Shown here: piece by piece, positions 1-5,811 of the stretch
Position numbering within the stretch: the stretch's first letter is position 1
Layout: the number at the start of each line of letters is the position of its first letter
Assembly (NCBI GenBank): GCA_038233215.1
Contig: JBBSML010000053.1
Span: forward strand, 1 to 8,868
Length of the DNA stretch: 8,868 nucleotides
Origin: JACDBZ01 sp038233215
GTDB taxonomy: Bacteria; Chloroflexota; Limnocylindria; QHBO01
Direction: 5' to 3'
Program-made: the position numbers and the translations under genes
Notes under the pieces: model-generated
Database searches by the model: none
Seen by the model: only the letters and a program-made list of their open reading frames with translations
What the model was told of the DNA's origin: nothing

Positions 1-84
1 GCCTGCTTGACGCGGTGCGTATAGTCACCATCCGGCTCGTGCCCCGCAGTCCGGCCGCCACCGTGCCCAAGGAGAGTGCGCACG

Positions 85-180
85 ATGGAGCTTCTGATCG
101 GTCGAGACCTGCTGATCCTGCTGATGCTCGCGCTGGGCATCACGCTGGCCATCCTCGGCCTGCGACTGACACGGCGATGA
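85..180 (+). CDS. Small single-span membrane protein (31 aa), hypothetical
   Basis: This 31-residue reading frame starts MELLIGRDLL and ends LRLTRR. The central stretch, about residues 9-27, is almost all Leu, Ile, Ala and Gly and would span a membrane once. The basic tail would probably stay in the cytoplasm. An AAGGAG-type ribosome site lies at 69-75, about nine bases before the ATG. A TATAGT hexamer at 20-25 could be a -10 box, but its -35 partner would fall outside the window. The stop codon overlaps the ATG of the next frame (ATGA at 177-180), which suggests translational coupling. I do not recognise a family. The good ribosome site and the hydrophobic profile are the reasons to call it. 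Confidence 0.55.
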   Translation: MELLIGRDLLILLMLALGITLAILGLRLTRR

Positions 181-365
181 CCAAGCACACCTTCCGGTTG
201 ATCTCCTCCGGCTTCTGGGTCGACGTTCGCCTGCGCCAGATTCGCGGACGCTGGATCTCATCGGCTGAGGTTCCTGCAAATGCCGTGGGGGCGGCATAGC
301 ATCCGTTCCATGGCATGGTCGACGAGCTTATGGAGACGGCGCCGGCGGAGCTGCGCCGGCCGTAG
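177..365 (+). pseudogene. Small conserved-type hypothetical gene interrupted by TAG
   Basis: The frame opens with the ATG that overlaps the preceding stop and reads MTKHTFRLISSGFWVDVRLR and on through RGRWISS. It meets a TAG at 297-299, giving a 40-residue product. The same frame then continues HPFHGMVDELMETAPAELRRP to a second stop at 363-365. That tail has a natural protein composition and is partly duplicated at 5812-5840. I infer a formerly longer gene that gained a stop, probably together with a deletion near residue 35-40. I recall small hypothetical proteins with a similar VRLR-x-I-x-GRW core and a D-E-L-x-x-x-x-P tail, but I cannot verify this here. The 40-residue product may still be made. 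Function is unknown. Confidence 0.5.
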
Positions 366-389
366 GCACCTTCAGCGATCGCCCCGCCA
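331..389 (+). repeat. 59-bp duplicated segment, copy 1
   Basis: This segment matches 5812-5870 without gaps at 55 of 59 positions. It covers the last codons of the interrupted small gene (ETAPAELR) and 24 bases beyond its stop. Three of the four differences cluster at 357-360, in or next to the 3' arm of a hairpin (GCCGGCG 341-347 / CGCCGGC 354-360) that exists only in this copy. Conservation past the stop argues for DNA duplication, not protein-level selection. Confidence 0.8.
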
Positions 390-717
390 GCCCGTAGAAC
401 GGGCATGGCCCTGACCGTGGGACTTGACGCCGGCGCGTCGATGGTGCTCGCCAGGTCGCTATCGATCGTCCCGCACCCCCATGGGAAGCAGCAGACCCGC
501 TCCGGGCACGGAACGGGTCTGGGCTGGATGAAGATGATGTGAGCCGGGGGCCGAATGATGGTTATGACGCCACCCCGCGGCCCCGAGCTTCATGCGAGAT
601 ACGCAGGACACCCGTCACACGCATCACTGGCGCGCGGACTTTCGGACATGAAAAACACAGCCGACCGGGACTATCGCCCCATAGCTGCCTAGAGCGTGCG
701 GGCCGAGGATCGTCCCC
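366..717. other. Non-coding stretch between two small membrane-peptide genes
   Basis: I see no convincing gene in these 352 bases. Plus-strand frames at 405-542 and 539-739 have no ribosome site and an arbitrary composition. The stretch holds the end of the 59-bp repeat, a strong hairpin at 492-521, and the ribosome site (GAGGAT, 705-710) of the next small gene. Confidence 0.5.
492..521. terminator. Strong imperfect stem-loop, possible terminator
   Basis: AGACCCG (493-499) and TCC (501-503) pair with GGA (510-512) and CGGGTCT (514-520) around a GGGCAC loop. There is one C/A mismatch and a closing C-G pair at 492/521. No T-tract follows on either strand, so termination is only a possibility. 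It lies about 130 bases after the small gene that ends at 365. Confidence 0.35.
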
Positions 718-843
718 ATGCCTCCCCAACTGCTTCTGATTCTCGGCGCGGTCGCCTACGTGGTCATCGTGTGCCTTGTGCTGTGGATCATCGGCGAGAC
801 GACGGGCGGCTCTGGCACGGATCACGTCGAGCCCACGCGCTAG
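718..843 (+). CDS. Small single-span membrane protein (41 aa), hypothetical
   Basis: The 41-residue frame begins MPPQLLLILGAVAYVVIVCL. Residues 4-25 are continuously hydrophobic and form one predicted membrane span, followed by a polar Gly/Thr/Asp-rich tail ending EPTR. A GAGGAT ribosome site at 705-710 lies seven bases before the ATG, which fixes the start. A GC-rich hairpin at 871-899 begins 28 bases after the stop. It is the second tiny membrane peptide in the window after 85-180, though the two sequences are not obviously related. There is no family assignment. It could be a regulatory or toxin-like peptide, but nothing in the sequence decides that. Confidence 0.5.
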   Translation: MPPQLLLILGAVAYVVIVCLVLWIIGETTGGSGTDHVEPTR

Positions 844-1208
844 GAACTGTCGGGCTTGGTGGAGGGGGCGCCGGGCGGAGGCGGAGTAACCCCGCCCGGC
901 CGATCTACGCGGCTGCCTCAAGCTGCCCGCGTCGCCGCGCCGCCGCGTGTTCCCGCTCGGCTGCCGCGCCTCTGTCGGCAACCTCACGACCGGCACAATG
1001 CCCGACGTCGTAGCGGCCCAGAGCAGGCCGGCCAATCGATTTTCGGGACGGCCATGTCGCGGGAGAGGCTGTAGGCAAGCGTCGTAATCGGTCCCTGCGG
1101 TGGCCGGCACCGCAGGAGCGGCGCAGCTGGAACTGCCGTCGCCTGCGCCGCGGACAGGCAATCCATTTTCACGGTTCGCCAGCGCAGCTCGGACTCGGCC
1201 GAGCACAG
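844..1208. other. Gene-free stretch with hairpins
   Basis: No frame here has both a ribosome site and a protein-like composition. Besides the hairpin at 871-899 there is a perfect 8-bp stem, CTGCGGTG (1095-1102) with CACCGCAG (1108-1115), and a 5-base loop. Two loosely similar segments built on AATCNATTTTC occur near 1034 and 1158. I cannot assign a role to them. Confidence 0.5.
871..899 (+). terminator. GC-rich hairpin after the 41-aa gene
   Basis: CCGGGCGG (871-878) pairs perfectly with CCGCCCGG (892-899) across a 13-base loop. It begins 28 bases after the stop at 843. There is no T-run, so it would be a non-canonical terminator or mRNA 3'-end stabiliser. Confidence 0.4.
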
Positions 1209-1442
1209 TTAGCCGCGCAGATCGGGCAAGGGCTTGTCTGCCTCCGCGGCGGCCAAGAACGCCTCGGTGGGAAGGTCGCGTCGGGCCAGAATTTCCGCAT
1301 TCGTCCTGATCGGGCCCTTGTCGTCGTCGCGGATGCCGACATGGCGCCGCCGAGCCAATCCGTCGAGATCTTCAGGCTGCTCGACGGTGGGCTCCGTGAC
1401 GGGAATGGCGACCTCGCACTCATCCTCGGCGCAAGCGCCGCC
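1209..1442 (-). pseudogene. C-terminal gene fragment without a start codon
   Basis: Directly downstream of the TAA of the 96-residue gene, the same minus-strand frame stays open for 77 codons to a TAA at 1209-1211. It includes stretches such as PVTEPTVEQPEDLDGLARRR and ending AAAEADKPLPDLRG. The Asp/Glu/Arg-rich composition looks coding, and the alternative frames do not. There is no ATG or GTG with a ribosome site, so I read it as the 3' remnant of a gene whose 5' part was lost when the neighbouring gene arrived. A stop-codon readthrough extension is less likely. I do not recognise the family. Confidence 0.4.
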
Positions 1443-1733
1443 TTAAAGCCCCGCCACCATCCGGCTGCCGATGTAGGCCGGCCACGGTTCACCGGGCTTC
1501 AGATCGGCCGCGTCGAACTCGGCGTACGTGCTTGCGATGAACTCGCCGACCCGGTCGGCGGTGACCGCGTGCCCCAGGAGGTCGCCGAGACCATGTTCGA
1601 CCAAGTACCCGGCATACCACGTGGGCCAGTCCTGGTCATAGACGCCGTTCAACTCGATCGTCTCATACGCGCCGTGAGCCTCCTCGGCCTGGGCGAGCAA
1701 GGCGGCCACGGCTTCGGCTCGGGTGACTTCCAT
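1443..1733 (-). CDS. Conserved-type hypothetical protein, 96 aa
   Basis: This 96-residue acidic protein starts MEVTRAEAVAALLAQAEEAH. It has a distinctive aromatic stretch GVYDQDWPTWYAGYL around residues 30-44 and ends EPWPAYIGSRMVAGL. The start is set by a GAGAGAGA ribosome site just upstream on the minus strand (about 1739-1746). The longer frame reaching to 1838 would add 35 residues of poor composition and is rejected. I recall short soluble bacterial hypothetical proteins with the same Y-D-x-D-W-P-x-W-Y-A core, so this is probably an intact member of a widespread but uncharacterised family. No catalytic motif, signal or membrane span is visible. It is alone on this strand, with the fragment at 1209-1442 behind it. 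Confidence 0.8.
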   Translation of the reverse strand: MEVTRAEAVAALLAQAEEAHGAYETIELNGVYDQDWPTWYAGYLVEHGLGDLLGHAVTADRVGEFIASTYAEFDAADLKPGEPWPAYIGSRMVAGL

Positions 1734-1941
1734 GCGTCGTCTCTCTCTCAAACAGAACCGGGCGCCAAAATAGGCTATCGGCGGCGTGAACTGGATGCCA
1801 TGCAGATGCCTCAAAGTTCGGAACTGTGCGCAGCCCACCCTACACCCCGACGGCGGCCTGGCCGGGCATGCGGAGAACCGGACGGCGCGGCGTATTACAT
1901 CGCTGACACACGTAGCGGCTGCCGCCTCCGGCCACAGCTAT

Positions 1942-2004
1942 TCAAAGGCCGAACCGCATCAGGATCATGCAGGTGAAGATCACCAGAAATCCCAGCAATT
2001 CCAT
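1942..2004 (-). CDS. Possible membrane micropeptide (20 aa or slightly longer)
   Basis: The minus frame reads MELLGFLVIFTCMILMRFGL to a TGA at 1942. It is hydrophobic throughout and is preceded in frame by a basic stretch (SKRAK). No ribosome site sits at a good distance before this ATG. A GAAGG motif lies 17 bases upstream, and an in-frame GTG and CTG lie nearer to it. It is divergent to the reductase-like gene at 2077. Its hydrophobic profile resembles the peptides at 85-180 and 718-843, but a chance frame cannot be excluded. Confidence 0.3.
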   Translation of the reverse strand: MELLGFLVIFTCMILMRFGL

Positions 2005-2064
2005 CACGACGACCAGCTCGACCTTCGCGCGCTTCGAACGCCGGCGCCCCCGGGCCCGACGCGG

Positions 2065-2070
2065 TAGGCT
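2065..2070 (+). promoter_or_regulatory. TAGGCT -10 box for a leaderless transcript
   Basis: TAGGCT fits the TANNNT -10 pattern and ends exactly six bases before the ATG at 2077. No ribosome site is present between them. This geometry would place the transcription start at or next to the start codon. No clear -35 is seen. The same arrangement occurs before the cupin gene at 6176. Confidence 0.5.
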
Positions 2071-2076
2071 CGACCG

Positions 2077-2643
2077 ATGCGACGACTCGAGTTCTACATC
2101 ATCCTCACGACCGACGGCTTGTACTCGGATCCGGACGGCGGACTCGGCCACTACGACCCGCCCGAGGACGAACATCGATTCGCGAATGACCTGCTCCGCG
2201 ACTCCGGCGGCGAGGTCGTGGGCCGGGTCATGTACGACCTGATGTCCTACTGGGACGAACTCGACCTCGACGACCCCGCCACACCCAAGGTCGAGGCCGA
2301 GTTCGCGCGGTACTGGCGCGACACGCCCAAGTTCGTGATGTCGCGCGGGCATCCGGAGCTCCGGTCGAATGCCACGCTACTGGCGGGCGACGTCGTCGAG
2401 GCGATCCGGGCGCTCAAGGCGACCGATGGGCCCGACCTCATGCTCGGCTGCGGCGCGGATCTGCTCGCGACGCTCAGCGCGGCCGGGCTCGTCGATCGCT
2501 ACCGGTTGCTCGTCACGCCGACCGTGCTCGGCCAAGGCAAGGCGATCTTCGGGTCCGTGCAGGAGCCCCTTTCGCTTCGGCTGACCGGTACGCGTACGTT
2601 CGACTCGGGCAGCGTGCTGCTGGACTACGAACCCGCGATTTGA
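2077..2643 (+). CDS. Dihydrofolate reductase family protein (RibD C-terminal fold), 188 aa
   Basis: The protein has the single-domain RibD-C/DHFR-like layout. An N-terminal strand LEFYIILTTDGLYSD (4-18) is followed by GGEVVGRVMYDLM (44-56), where a G-R-x-x-Y/M-D cofactor-side motif is expected. Next come a PKFVMSR strand (84-90), a glycine-rich LMLGCGADLL (121-130), and LVDRYRLLVTPTVLGQGKAIF (138-158), typical of the family. Its length is normal. Such proteins are predicted NAD(P)H-dependent reductases, mostly with unknown substrates. It should not be assumed to be a true FolA or a riboflavin enzyme. The start is supported by the frame and by the TAGGCT box six bases upstream. A second member of the fold is at 3573-4187. 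The gene ends convergently with the broken lipoprotein gene, with a hairpin repeat between them. Confidence 0.88.
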   Translation: MRRLEFYIILTTDGLYSDPDGGLGHYDPPEDEHRFANDLLRDSGGEVVGRVMYDLMSYWDELDLDDPATPKVEAEFARYWRDTPKFVMSRGHPELRSNATLLAGDVVEAIRALKATDGPDLMLGCGADLLATLSAAGLVDRYRLLVTPTVLGQGKAIFGSVQEPLSLRLTGTRTFDSGSVLLDYEPAI

Positions 2644-2701
2644 CCCTCGCCGTGGACCTCCGAGAGCAGGCACACGCCGACACCAAGTCGACCGGCCGCC
2701 G

Positions 2702-2740
2702 CCCTTCCCGACCGTCAAGAACAGTCGGCGGACTACTTGC
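2702..2740. repeat. Dispersed hairpin repeat, copy D
   Basis: This copy has CCGAC (2708-2712) and GTCGG (2724-2728) arms around an 11-base loop. It is followed by CGGACTACTTGC, which matches CGGACCACTTGC in the copy at 5401. It lies between two convergent genes: the reductase-like gene ending at 2643 and the broken lipoprotein gene ending at 2892. Confidence 0.6.
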
Positions 2741-2891
2741 CGGGATTCACGGCGGCTTCGATTGGGACTCTAGCGGCAGTCGCTTACTGGCGACTTACCA
2801 CGGGAGGCTTACGGCTGGAGAAAGGGACAGCCACTACCGCTTACGCCACTGTCAAGTTAGTCCCAGGCGCCTTGGCATGTAGCCCGCACCG

Positions 2892-3397
2892 TCATCCGTC
2901 TTGCAGATACAGCGACTCGAGCACACGCCCCATGGTGTCTTCGTCGAGGTCGCTGTCGACGGTGACAGTGCGACCATCCTCGAGGCGCGAACTGAAACTC
3001 GATCACCCCTGGTCGTCCTACCTGAGCCGCGGGAAGCGGATTGGCGTTCGATATTCCGTGCCCTCGATGGGCTCGCCCTTGGGCAGTGGATCGATCTCGC
3101 CCAGCTGATCCGGAGTTGCGTGGCTCTGCCAGATGTGGAGGTAATGCGTCACGCCGTTATAGTTCAGATCGACTGATTGGATCTCATTGGCTGCCCCCAT
3201 GTAGTCAGCGTTGACGAGTACAAACCCGTCGGGCAGCCAGCCCGGCTCAAGTAGCCCTCCCGGCATTCCGTCCGTGCCGCGACCAGGTTCTCGCGGATGA
3301 TGGGCGCGCGGACCCCGCCGACGGGGACCTCGGCGGGCGTCGACAAACTGGGGCCGCACCCAGCAAGCACGAGCACACAGGCGCCGATGACTCGCAT
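2892..3397 (-). pseudogene. Frameshifted lipoprotein gene (DUF4367-like pattern)
   Basis: The 5' end encodes MRVIGACVLVLAGCGPSLST, a short signal peptide with an LAGC lipobox (Cys14). Protein-like sequence then moves to another frame, from about 3275 down: LPDGFVLVNADYMGAANEIQ, then THYLHIWQSHATPDQLGEID. That frame stops at 3018. A third frame contributes VGRPGVIEFQF, and reading then returns to the earlier frame as LEDGRTVTVDSDLDEDTMGR and LESLYLQDG, with a TGA at 2892-2894. At least three frame changes are needed to join them, so this is an old pseudogene. The LPxGF start and the closing LDEDTMGRVLESL recall the LolA-like/DUF4367 domains of anti-sigma-associated lipoproteins. That is an inference from pattern only. 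Confidence 0.65.
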
Positions 3398-3572
3398 CGG
3401 CCTAGCGTCCGCAAGGCGCCGATCGGGTCAACGACTGGCTCTTGCGCCCCCTCGTCGCCGGAGGTCCAGCCTCTCGAGCCAGCTCGTATGCCTCTGGACG
3501 CCGTCGCCCATCCGTCCGATGATGCAGCCTCGGCGTGAGGCATCCGTTCCGCGCCGGCGGAAGGAGACCGGC

Positions 3573-4187
3573 ATGGGCATCATTGCAGCGGACCTGTTCC
3601 TCACCCTCGACGGGGTCTATCAGGCACCCGGCGGCCGCGAGGAAGACCGCGCGGGCGGCTTCGCGTTCGGCGGTTGGCAGGCGCCGTTTACGGACGACGC
3701 GATCGGCGCCTCGATCATGTCGAGCATCGAACGCACCGACGCGCTGCTGCTCGGCCGCCGCACGTACGACATCTTCGCCGCCTACTGGCCGTTCCAGCCA
3801 GCCGAGGAGCCGGTGGCGGCGAAGTTCGCCGCCATTCCGAAGTACGTGGTCTCGCGAACGCTCGAGAATCCAAGCTGGTCGGGTACCACGGTGCTGCAGG
3901 ATGCCGCGGCCGTCGGGCGGCTGCGCGACGAGTTCGACGAGGTGCACACCTGGGGCAGCGGCGAACTGCTGCGGAGCCTCCTTCCCGAGGGGCTCGTGGA
4001 TCGTCTGAACCTGTGGATGTATCCGATCGCGCTCGGCACCGGCAAACGCCTCTTCGATACGGGCACGGTGCCGGTGGCCTTCCGCCCGGCGCAGCCCGCG
4101 CACGTGTTCGATTCCGGGGTCATGGCCCTCGTGTTCGAGCCCGCGGGCGATGTCGAGACCGGCGAGGTGGCGGCCGCCGAGGCGTAG
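3573..4187 (+). CDS. Dihydrofolate reductase family protein (RibD C-terminal fold), 204 aa
   Basis: The start is ATG 3573, five bases after AAGGAGA at 3561-3567. The open frame extends upstream to 3297, but its composition there is not protein-like. The fold signature is complete. It runs MGIIAADLFLTLDGVYQAPG (1-20), TDALLLGRRTYDIFAAYWP (55-73) with the cofactor-side G-R-x-T-Y-D, KYVVSR (90-95), a glycine-rich HTWGSGELL (125-133), and LVDRLNLWMYPIALGTGKRLF (141-161). The last ten or so residues (VETGEVAAAEA) are a low-complexity tail. It is predicted to be a cytosolic NAD(P)H-dependent reductase of unknown substrate. It is clearly divergent from the 188-residue protein at 2077, so this is not a recent tandem duplication. 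A broken VOC gene follows on the same strand after 39 bases. Confidence 0.92.
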   Translation: MGIIAADLFLTLDGVYQAPGGREEDRAGGFAFGGWQAPFTDDAIGASIMSSIERTDALLLGRRTYDIFAAYWPFQPAEEPVAAKFAAIPKYVVSRTLENPSWSGTTVLQDAAAVGRLRDEFDEVHTWGSGELLRSLLPEGLVDRLNLWMYPIALGTGKRLFDTGTVPVAFRPAQPAHVFDSGVMALVFEPAGDVETGEVAAAEA

Positions 4188-4226
4188 CGAGCTGCCACCC
4201 GCGCTGGTACCTGGCCAGGGCCGCAC

Positions 4227-4590
4227 ATGGCCATGGAGCTTGAGGGCGAGGCGACGTCGAGGGACAGTGGGTCGACCGCATCGTCGGGCTCGACGGCGTC
4301 AGAAGCGACATCGCCATGATGCGGACCCCGGACGGCCACGGGCGGATCGAGCTGGACAAGTTTCACACGCCCCCGGCGGCCAGGGCCGAGCCAGAAGACG
4401 CGCCGGTAAACACGCTTGGCATCCGTCGCATCATGTTCGCTGTCGACGACATCGACGCCGTGCTCGCCCGCCTGCGTACCCACGGCGCGGAGCTCCTGGC
4501 GAGGTGGTGCCGTACGAGGACCAATACCGGCTCTGTTACGTCCGCGGCCCCGAGGGCATCATCGTCGCACTGGCCGAGCCGCTCGGGTGA
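4227..4590 (+). pseudogene. Truncated and frameshifted VOC/glyoxalase-family gene
   Basis: Three consecutive frames give one continuous family-like sequence. The first is MELEGEA (4233-4253). The second is EGQWVDRIVGLDGV through MMRTPDGHGRIELDKFH and IRRIMFAVDDIDAVLARLRT (4259-about 4498). The third is GEVVPYEDQYRLCYVRGPEG and IIVALAEPLG, to the TGA at 4590. Segments such as MFAVDDIDAVLARL and YVRGPEGIIVALAE are characteristic of vicinal-oxygen-chelate (glyoxalase/bleomycin-resistance) proteins. The usual first 30 or so residues, with the first metal ligand, are absent. The gene is therefore truncated at its 5' end and has two frame changes, near 4255 and 4500. Neither change sits in a long homopolymer, which argues against simple sequencing error. 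It lies in line behind the reductase-like gene. Confidence 0.78.
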
Positions 4591-4666
4591 GGATCGTGTT
4601 GAGCGTGAACCGCGGGGGCGATCACCCGTCCTTGCAGCCGTGTATGAAGTAAACCACGCACGGAAG

Positions 4667-4716
4667 CCGCCGGTTATCCTCACGCACCGATCCGACCGTC
4701 TAGACCAGTCGGGCGG
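4667..4716. repeat. Dispersed hairpin repeat, copy A
   Basis: This copy has TCCGAC (4691-4696) and GTCGGG (4708-4713) arms with an 11-base loop. The loop overlaps the perfect 8-bp palindrome GTCTAGAC (4698-4705). The upstream flank, CCGCCGG then TATCCTCA and GCACCGATCCGACC, is shared with copy B at 5743. It lies between the convergent ends of the VOC remnant and the second lipoprotein remnant, so it could act as a bidirectional terminator. Confidence 0.7.
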
Positions 4717-4774
4717 GGTAAGGAACGGCTTCCCGGCGGATCCAGGACCGATGCGTCAATGCCGATAGAGCGGC

Positions 4775-5357
4775 CTATCCCGCGAGCGCAACGCAGAGGT
4801 CCTGCTCGAAGCCCATGTTCGTCACCGAGGTGAGCTCGCCCTCGGCGTCAAGTTCGACCACAGAGCGACCTGCGGTGAGCACGGAGGTTTCGTTCTCAAG
4901 ATCGTTGAGGTCGATGGTGATCACGAACGTGACCGTGCCGCGATCGAACACTGGCTCTTGGCCGGCAGCTGAGATCAGAGCAAGTGAACACCAGCATGAC
5001 GGTTTGTGATGGTCAAAATGTCGCCTTCGAGCCGCTCTTCGATGAAGACTGCGCCCGACACCGAGTTGTGCAGCCAGTCGCCGTCGTCATTCGTCCACGT
5101 AACCTCGACTCTCGAGACGTCGACGACTCGATCGTCGAAGATCAGGACGTTGCCCGTGATCTCGAGATTGGTCATGACCTCGATGCCGCACAATTCCTCG
5201 GGGAAGGACTCATCAATGGTGAACTTGTCGTGGACCGGGTGTGGTTCTCCCACCAGATCTCCCGATGGGTCATGGGGCCGGGATCCGGACCCCGAGTTGC
5301 CACGAGTGAACACGCGGAGAGAGCAGCGGCAAGCACCCATGCCGTGACCCATCGCAT
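4775..5357 (-). pseudogene. Frameshifted secreted lipoprotein gene, family unassigned
   Basis: The 5' end encodes MRWVTAWVLAAALSACSLVA, a signal peptide with an LSAC lipobox (Cys16). GAGGGGA lies about nine bases upstream as a ribosome site. The frame reads on to REIWWENHTR. Coding-like sequence then shifts frame near 5245 to VHDKFTIDESFPEELCGIEV and VSRVEVTWTNDDGDWLHNSV. Near 4985 it shifts again to EPVFDRGTVTFVITIDLNDL and ends TNMGFEQDLCVALAG with a TAG at 4775-4777. Joined, this gives about 190 residues with two Cys residues (ELCGIEV and DLCVALA) that could pair. The layout resembles secreted actinobacterial hypothetical proteins with a PCGF-like start and an LCAALA end, but this is from memory. 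Two frame changes make it a probable pseudogene. Confidence 0.68.
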
Positions 5358-5400
5358 CTAGTCGTCCCCTCGGGCTACGCTCCGAAGGCGCCGCTGTCCC

Positions 5401-5445
5401 GACGCACCTTCCCGACCCTCTAGACCAGTCGGGCGGACCACTTGC
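5401..5445. repeat. Dispersed hairpin repeat, copy C
   Basis: This copy has CCCGAC (5411-5416) and GTCGGG (5428-5433) arms, with the palindrome TCTAGA (5419-5424) in the 11-base loop. The block CTCTAGACCAGTCGGGCGG is nearly identical to copy A, and the flank GGACCACTTGC matches copy D. It abuts the stop of the minus-strand gene at 5446, so it is a good candidate terminator for that gene. Confidence 0.7.
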
Positions 5446-5706
5446 TCACGAACCGTCGTCCCTCAGTGCGGCGACCTTCGGCCACTCTCCTTGAGGCTGA
5501 CCTGGGTCTACGGGTGTCCCCGGACATTCGCCGCGCAAGTCAATATGTTGCTCTCCCAGCGAGTCGATCACTTGAACCCGAGCCAACCCGCACGTCGTAC
5601 ACACGGCGCTGATTGCAATGCCGCTGCTGCCGGCCGAGTGATCGGCGAACCTATCTGCCGCGTGACTCCCGAGGTGCCACTGATGGAGTTGTGCCAATTG
5701 CGACAT
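5446..5706 (-). CDS. Small Cys-containing hypothetical protein, 86 aa
   Basis: The protein begins MSQLAQLHQWHLGSHAADRF. Its middle carries AVCTTCGLARVQVIDSLGEQ with a C-x-x-C at Cys36/Cys39, then a third Cys61 (GECPG) 22 residues later. The C-terminal part is Pro/Gly-rich. The spacing suggests half of a small zinc ribbon, with His15 or His23 as possible extra ligands, but no family is recognised. The start is firm: AGGAGGTG at 5715-5722 lies eight bases before the ATG on the minus strand. A promoter-like TTGAGG/TATGCT pair lies immediately upstream. Hairpin repeat copy C follows the stop. Codon use and the ribosome site make this one of the better-supported small genes here. Confidence 0.68.
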   Translation of the reverse strand: MSQLAQLHQWHLGSHAADRFADHSAGSSGIAISAVCTTCGLARVQVIDSLGEQHIDLRGECPGTPVDPGQPQGEWPKVAALRDDGS

Positions 5707-5730
5707 GTGAATCCCACCTCCTAGCCGAGC

Positions 5731-5758
5731 AGCATACGGGACCCGCCGGTATCCTCAA
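5731..5758 (-). promoter_or_regulatory. Promoter candidate for the 86-aa gene
   Basis: On the minus strand TTGAGG (5758-5753) and TATGCT (5736-5731) are separated by 16 bases. They precede the AGGAGG site at 5722-5717. The -35-like hexamer lies inside hairpin repeat copy B, so the repeat may supply part of this promoter. Confidence 0.4.
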
Positions 5759-5790
5759 GCACCGATCCGACCGTCGCGACCAGGCGGGCG
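5743..5790. repeat. Dispersed hairpin repeat, copy B
   Basis: This copy shares CCGCCGG, TATCCTCA and GCACCGATCCGACCGTC with copy A. The 5' arm TCCGAC (5766-5771) faces GGCGGG (5783-5788), one mismatch from the 3' arm in A and C, and the TCTAGA loop has been changed to TCGCGA. It lies upstream of the 86-residue gene and 21 bases before the second 59-bp repeat. Confidence 0.65.
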
Positions 5791-5811
5791 CGTCGCGGAA
5801 CCAAGCGCCGT

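Noticed and set aside
331..389. Glycine-type riboswitch on the minus strand (GCTGAAGGTGCC motif)
   Set aside because: The rest of the conserved core, including the CTCAGG closing segment, is missing, and the segment coincides with a gene 3' end.
405..542. 45-residue plus frame starting MALTVGLDAG
   Set aside because: No ribosome site, and its second half is made of the 492-521 hairpin sequence.
562..1206. 214-residue minus-strand frame over the 718-843 gene and the gap after it
   Set aside because: Arg/Ala/Pro-rich arbitrary composition, no ribosome site, no domain-like segments.
177..3020. Stop-codon recoding (TAG, TAA or TGA followed by open frames)
   Set aside because: Several broken genes also need frame changes, and intact genes use TAG, TGA and TAA as normal ends. 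Decay is the simpler explanation.
3297..3572. Upstream extension of the 204-aa reductase-like protein
   Set aside because: The added 92 residues are low-quality, and the strong AAGGAGA site points to ATG 3573.
2644..5811. Integron cassette array (small orphan genes separated by imperfect palindromes)
   Set aside because: The repeats lack the paired RYYYAAC/GTTRRRY core sites of attC, genes are on both strands, and no integrase or attI is present in the window.
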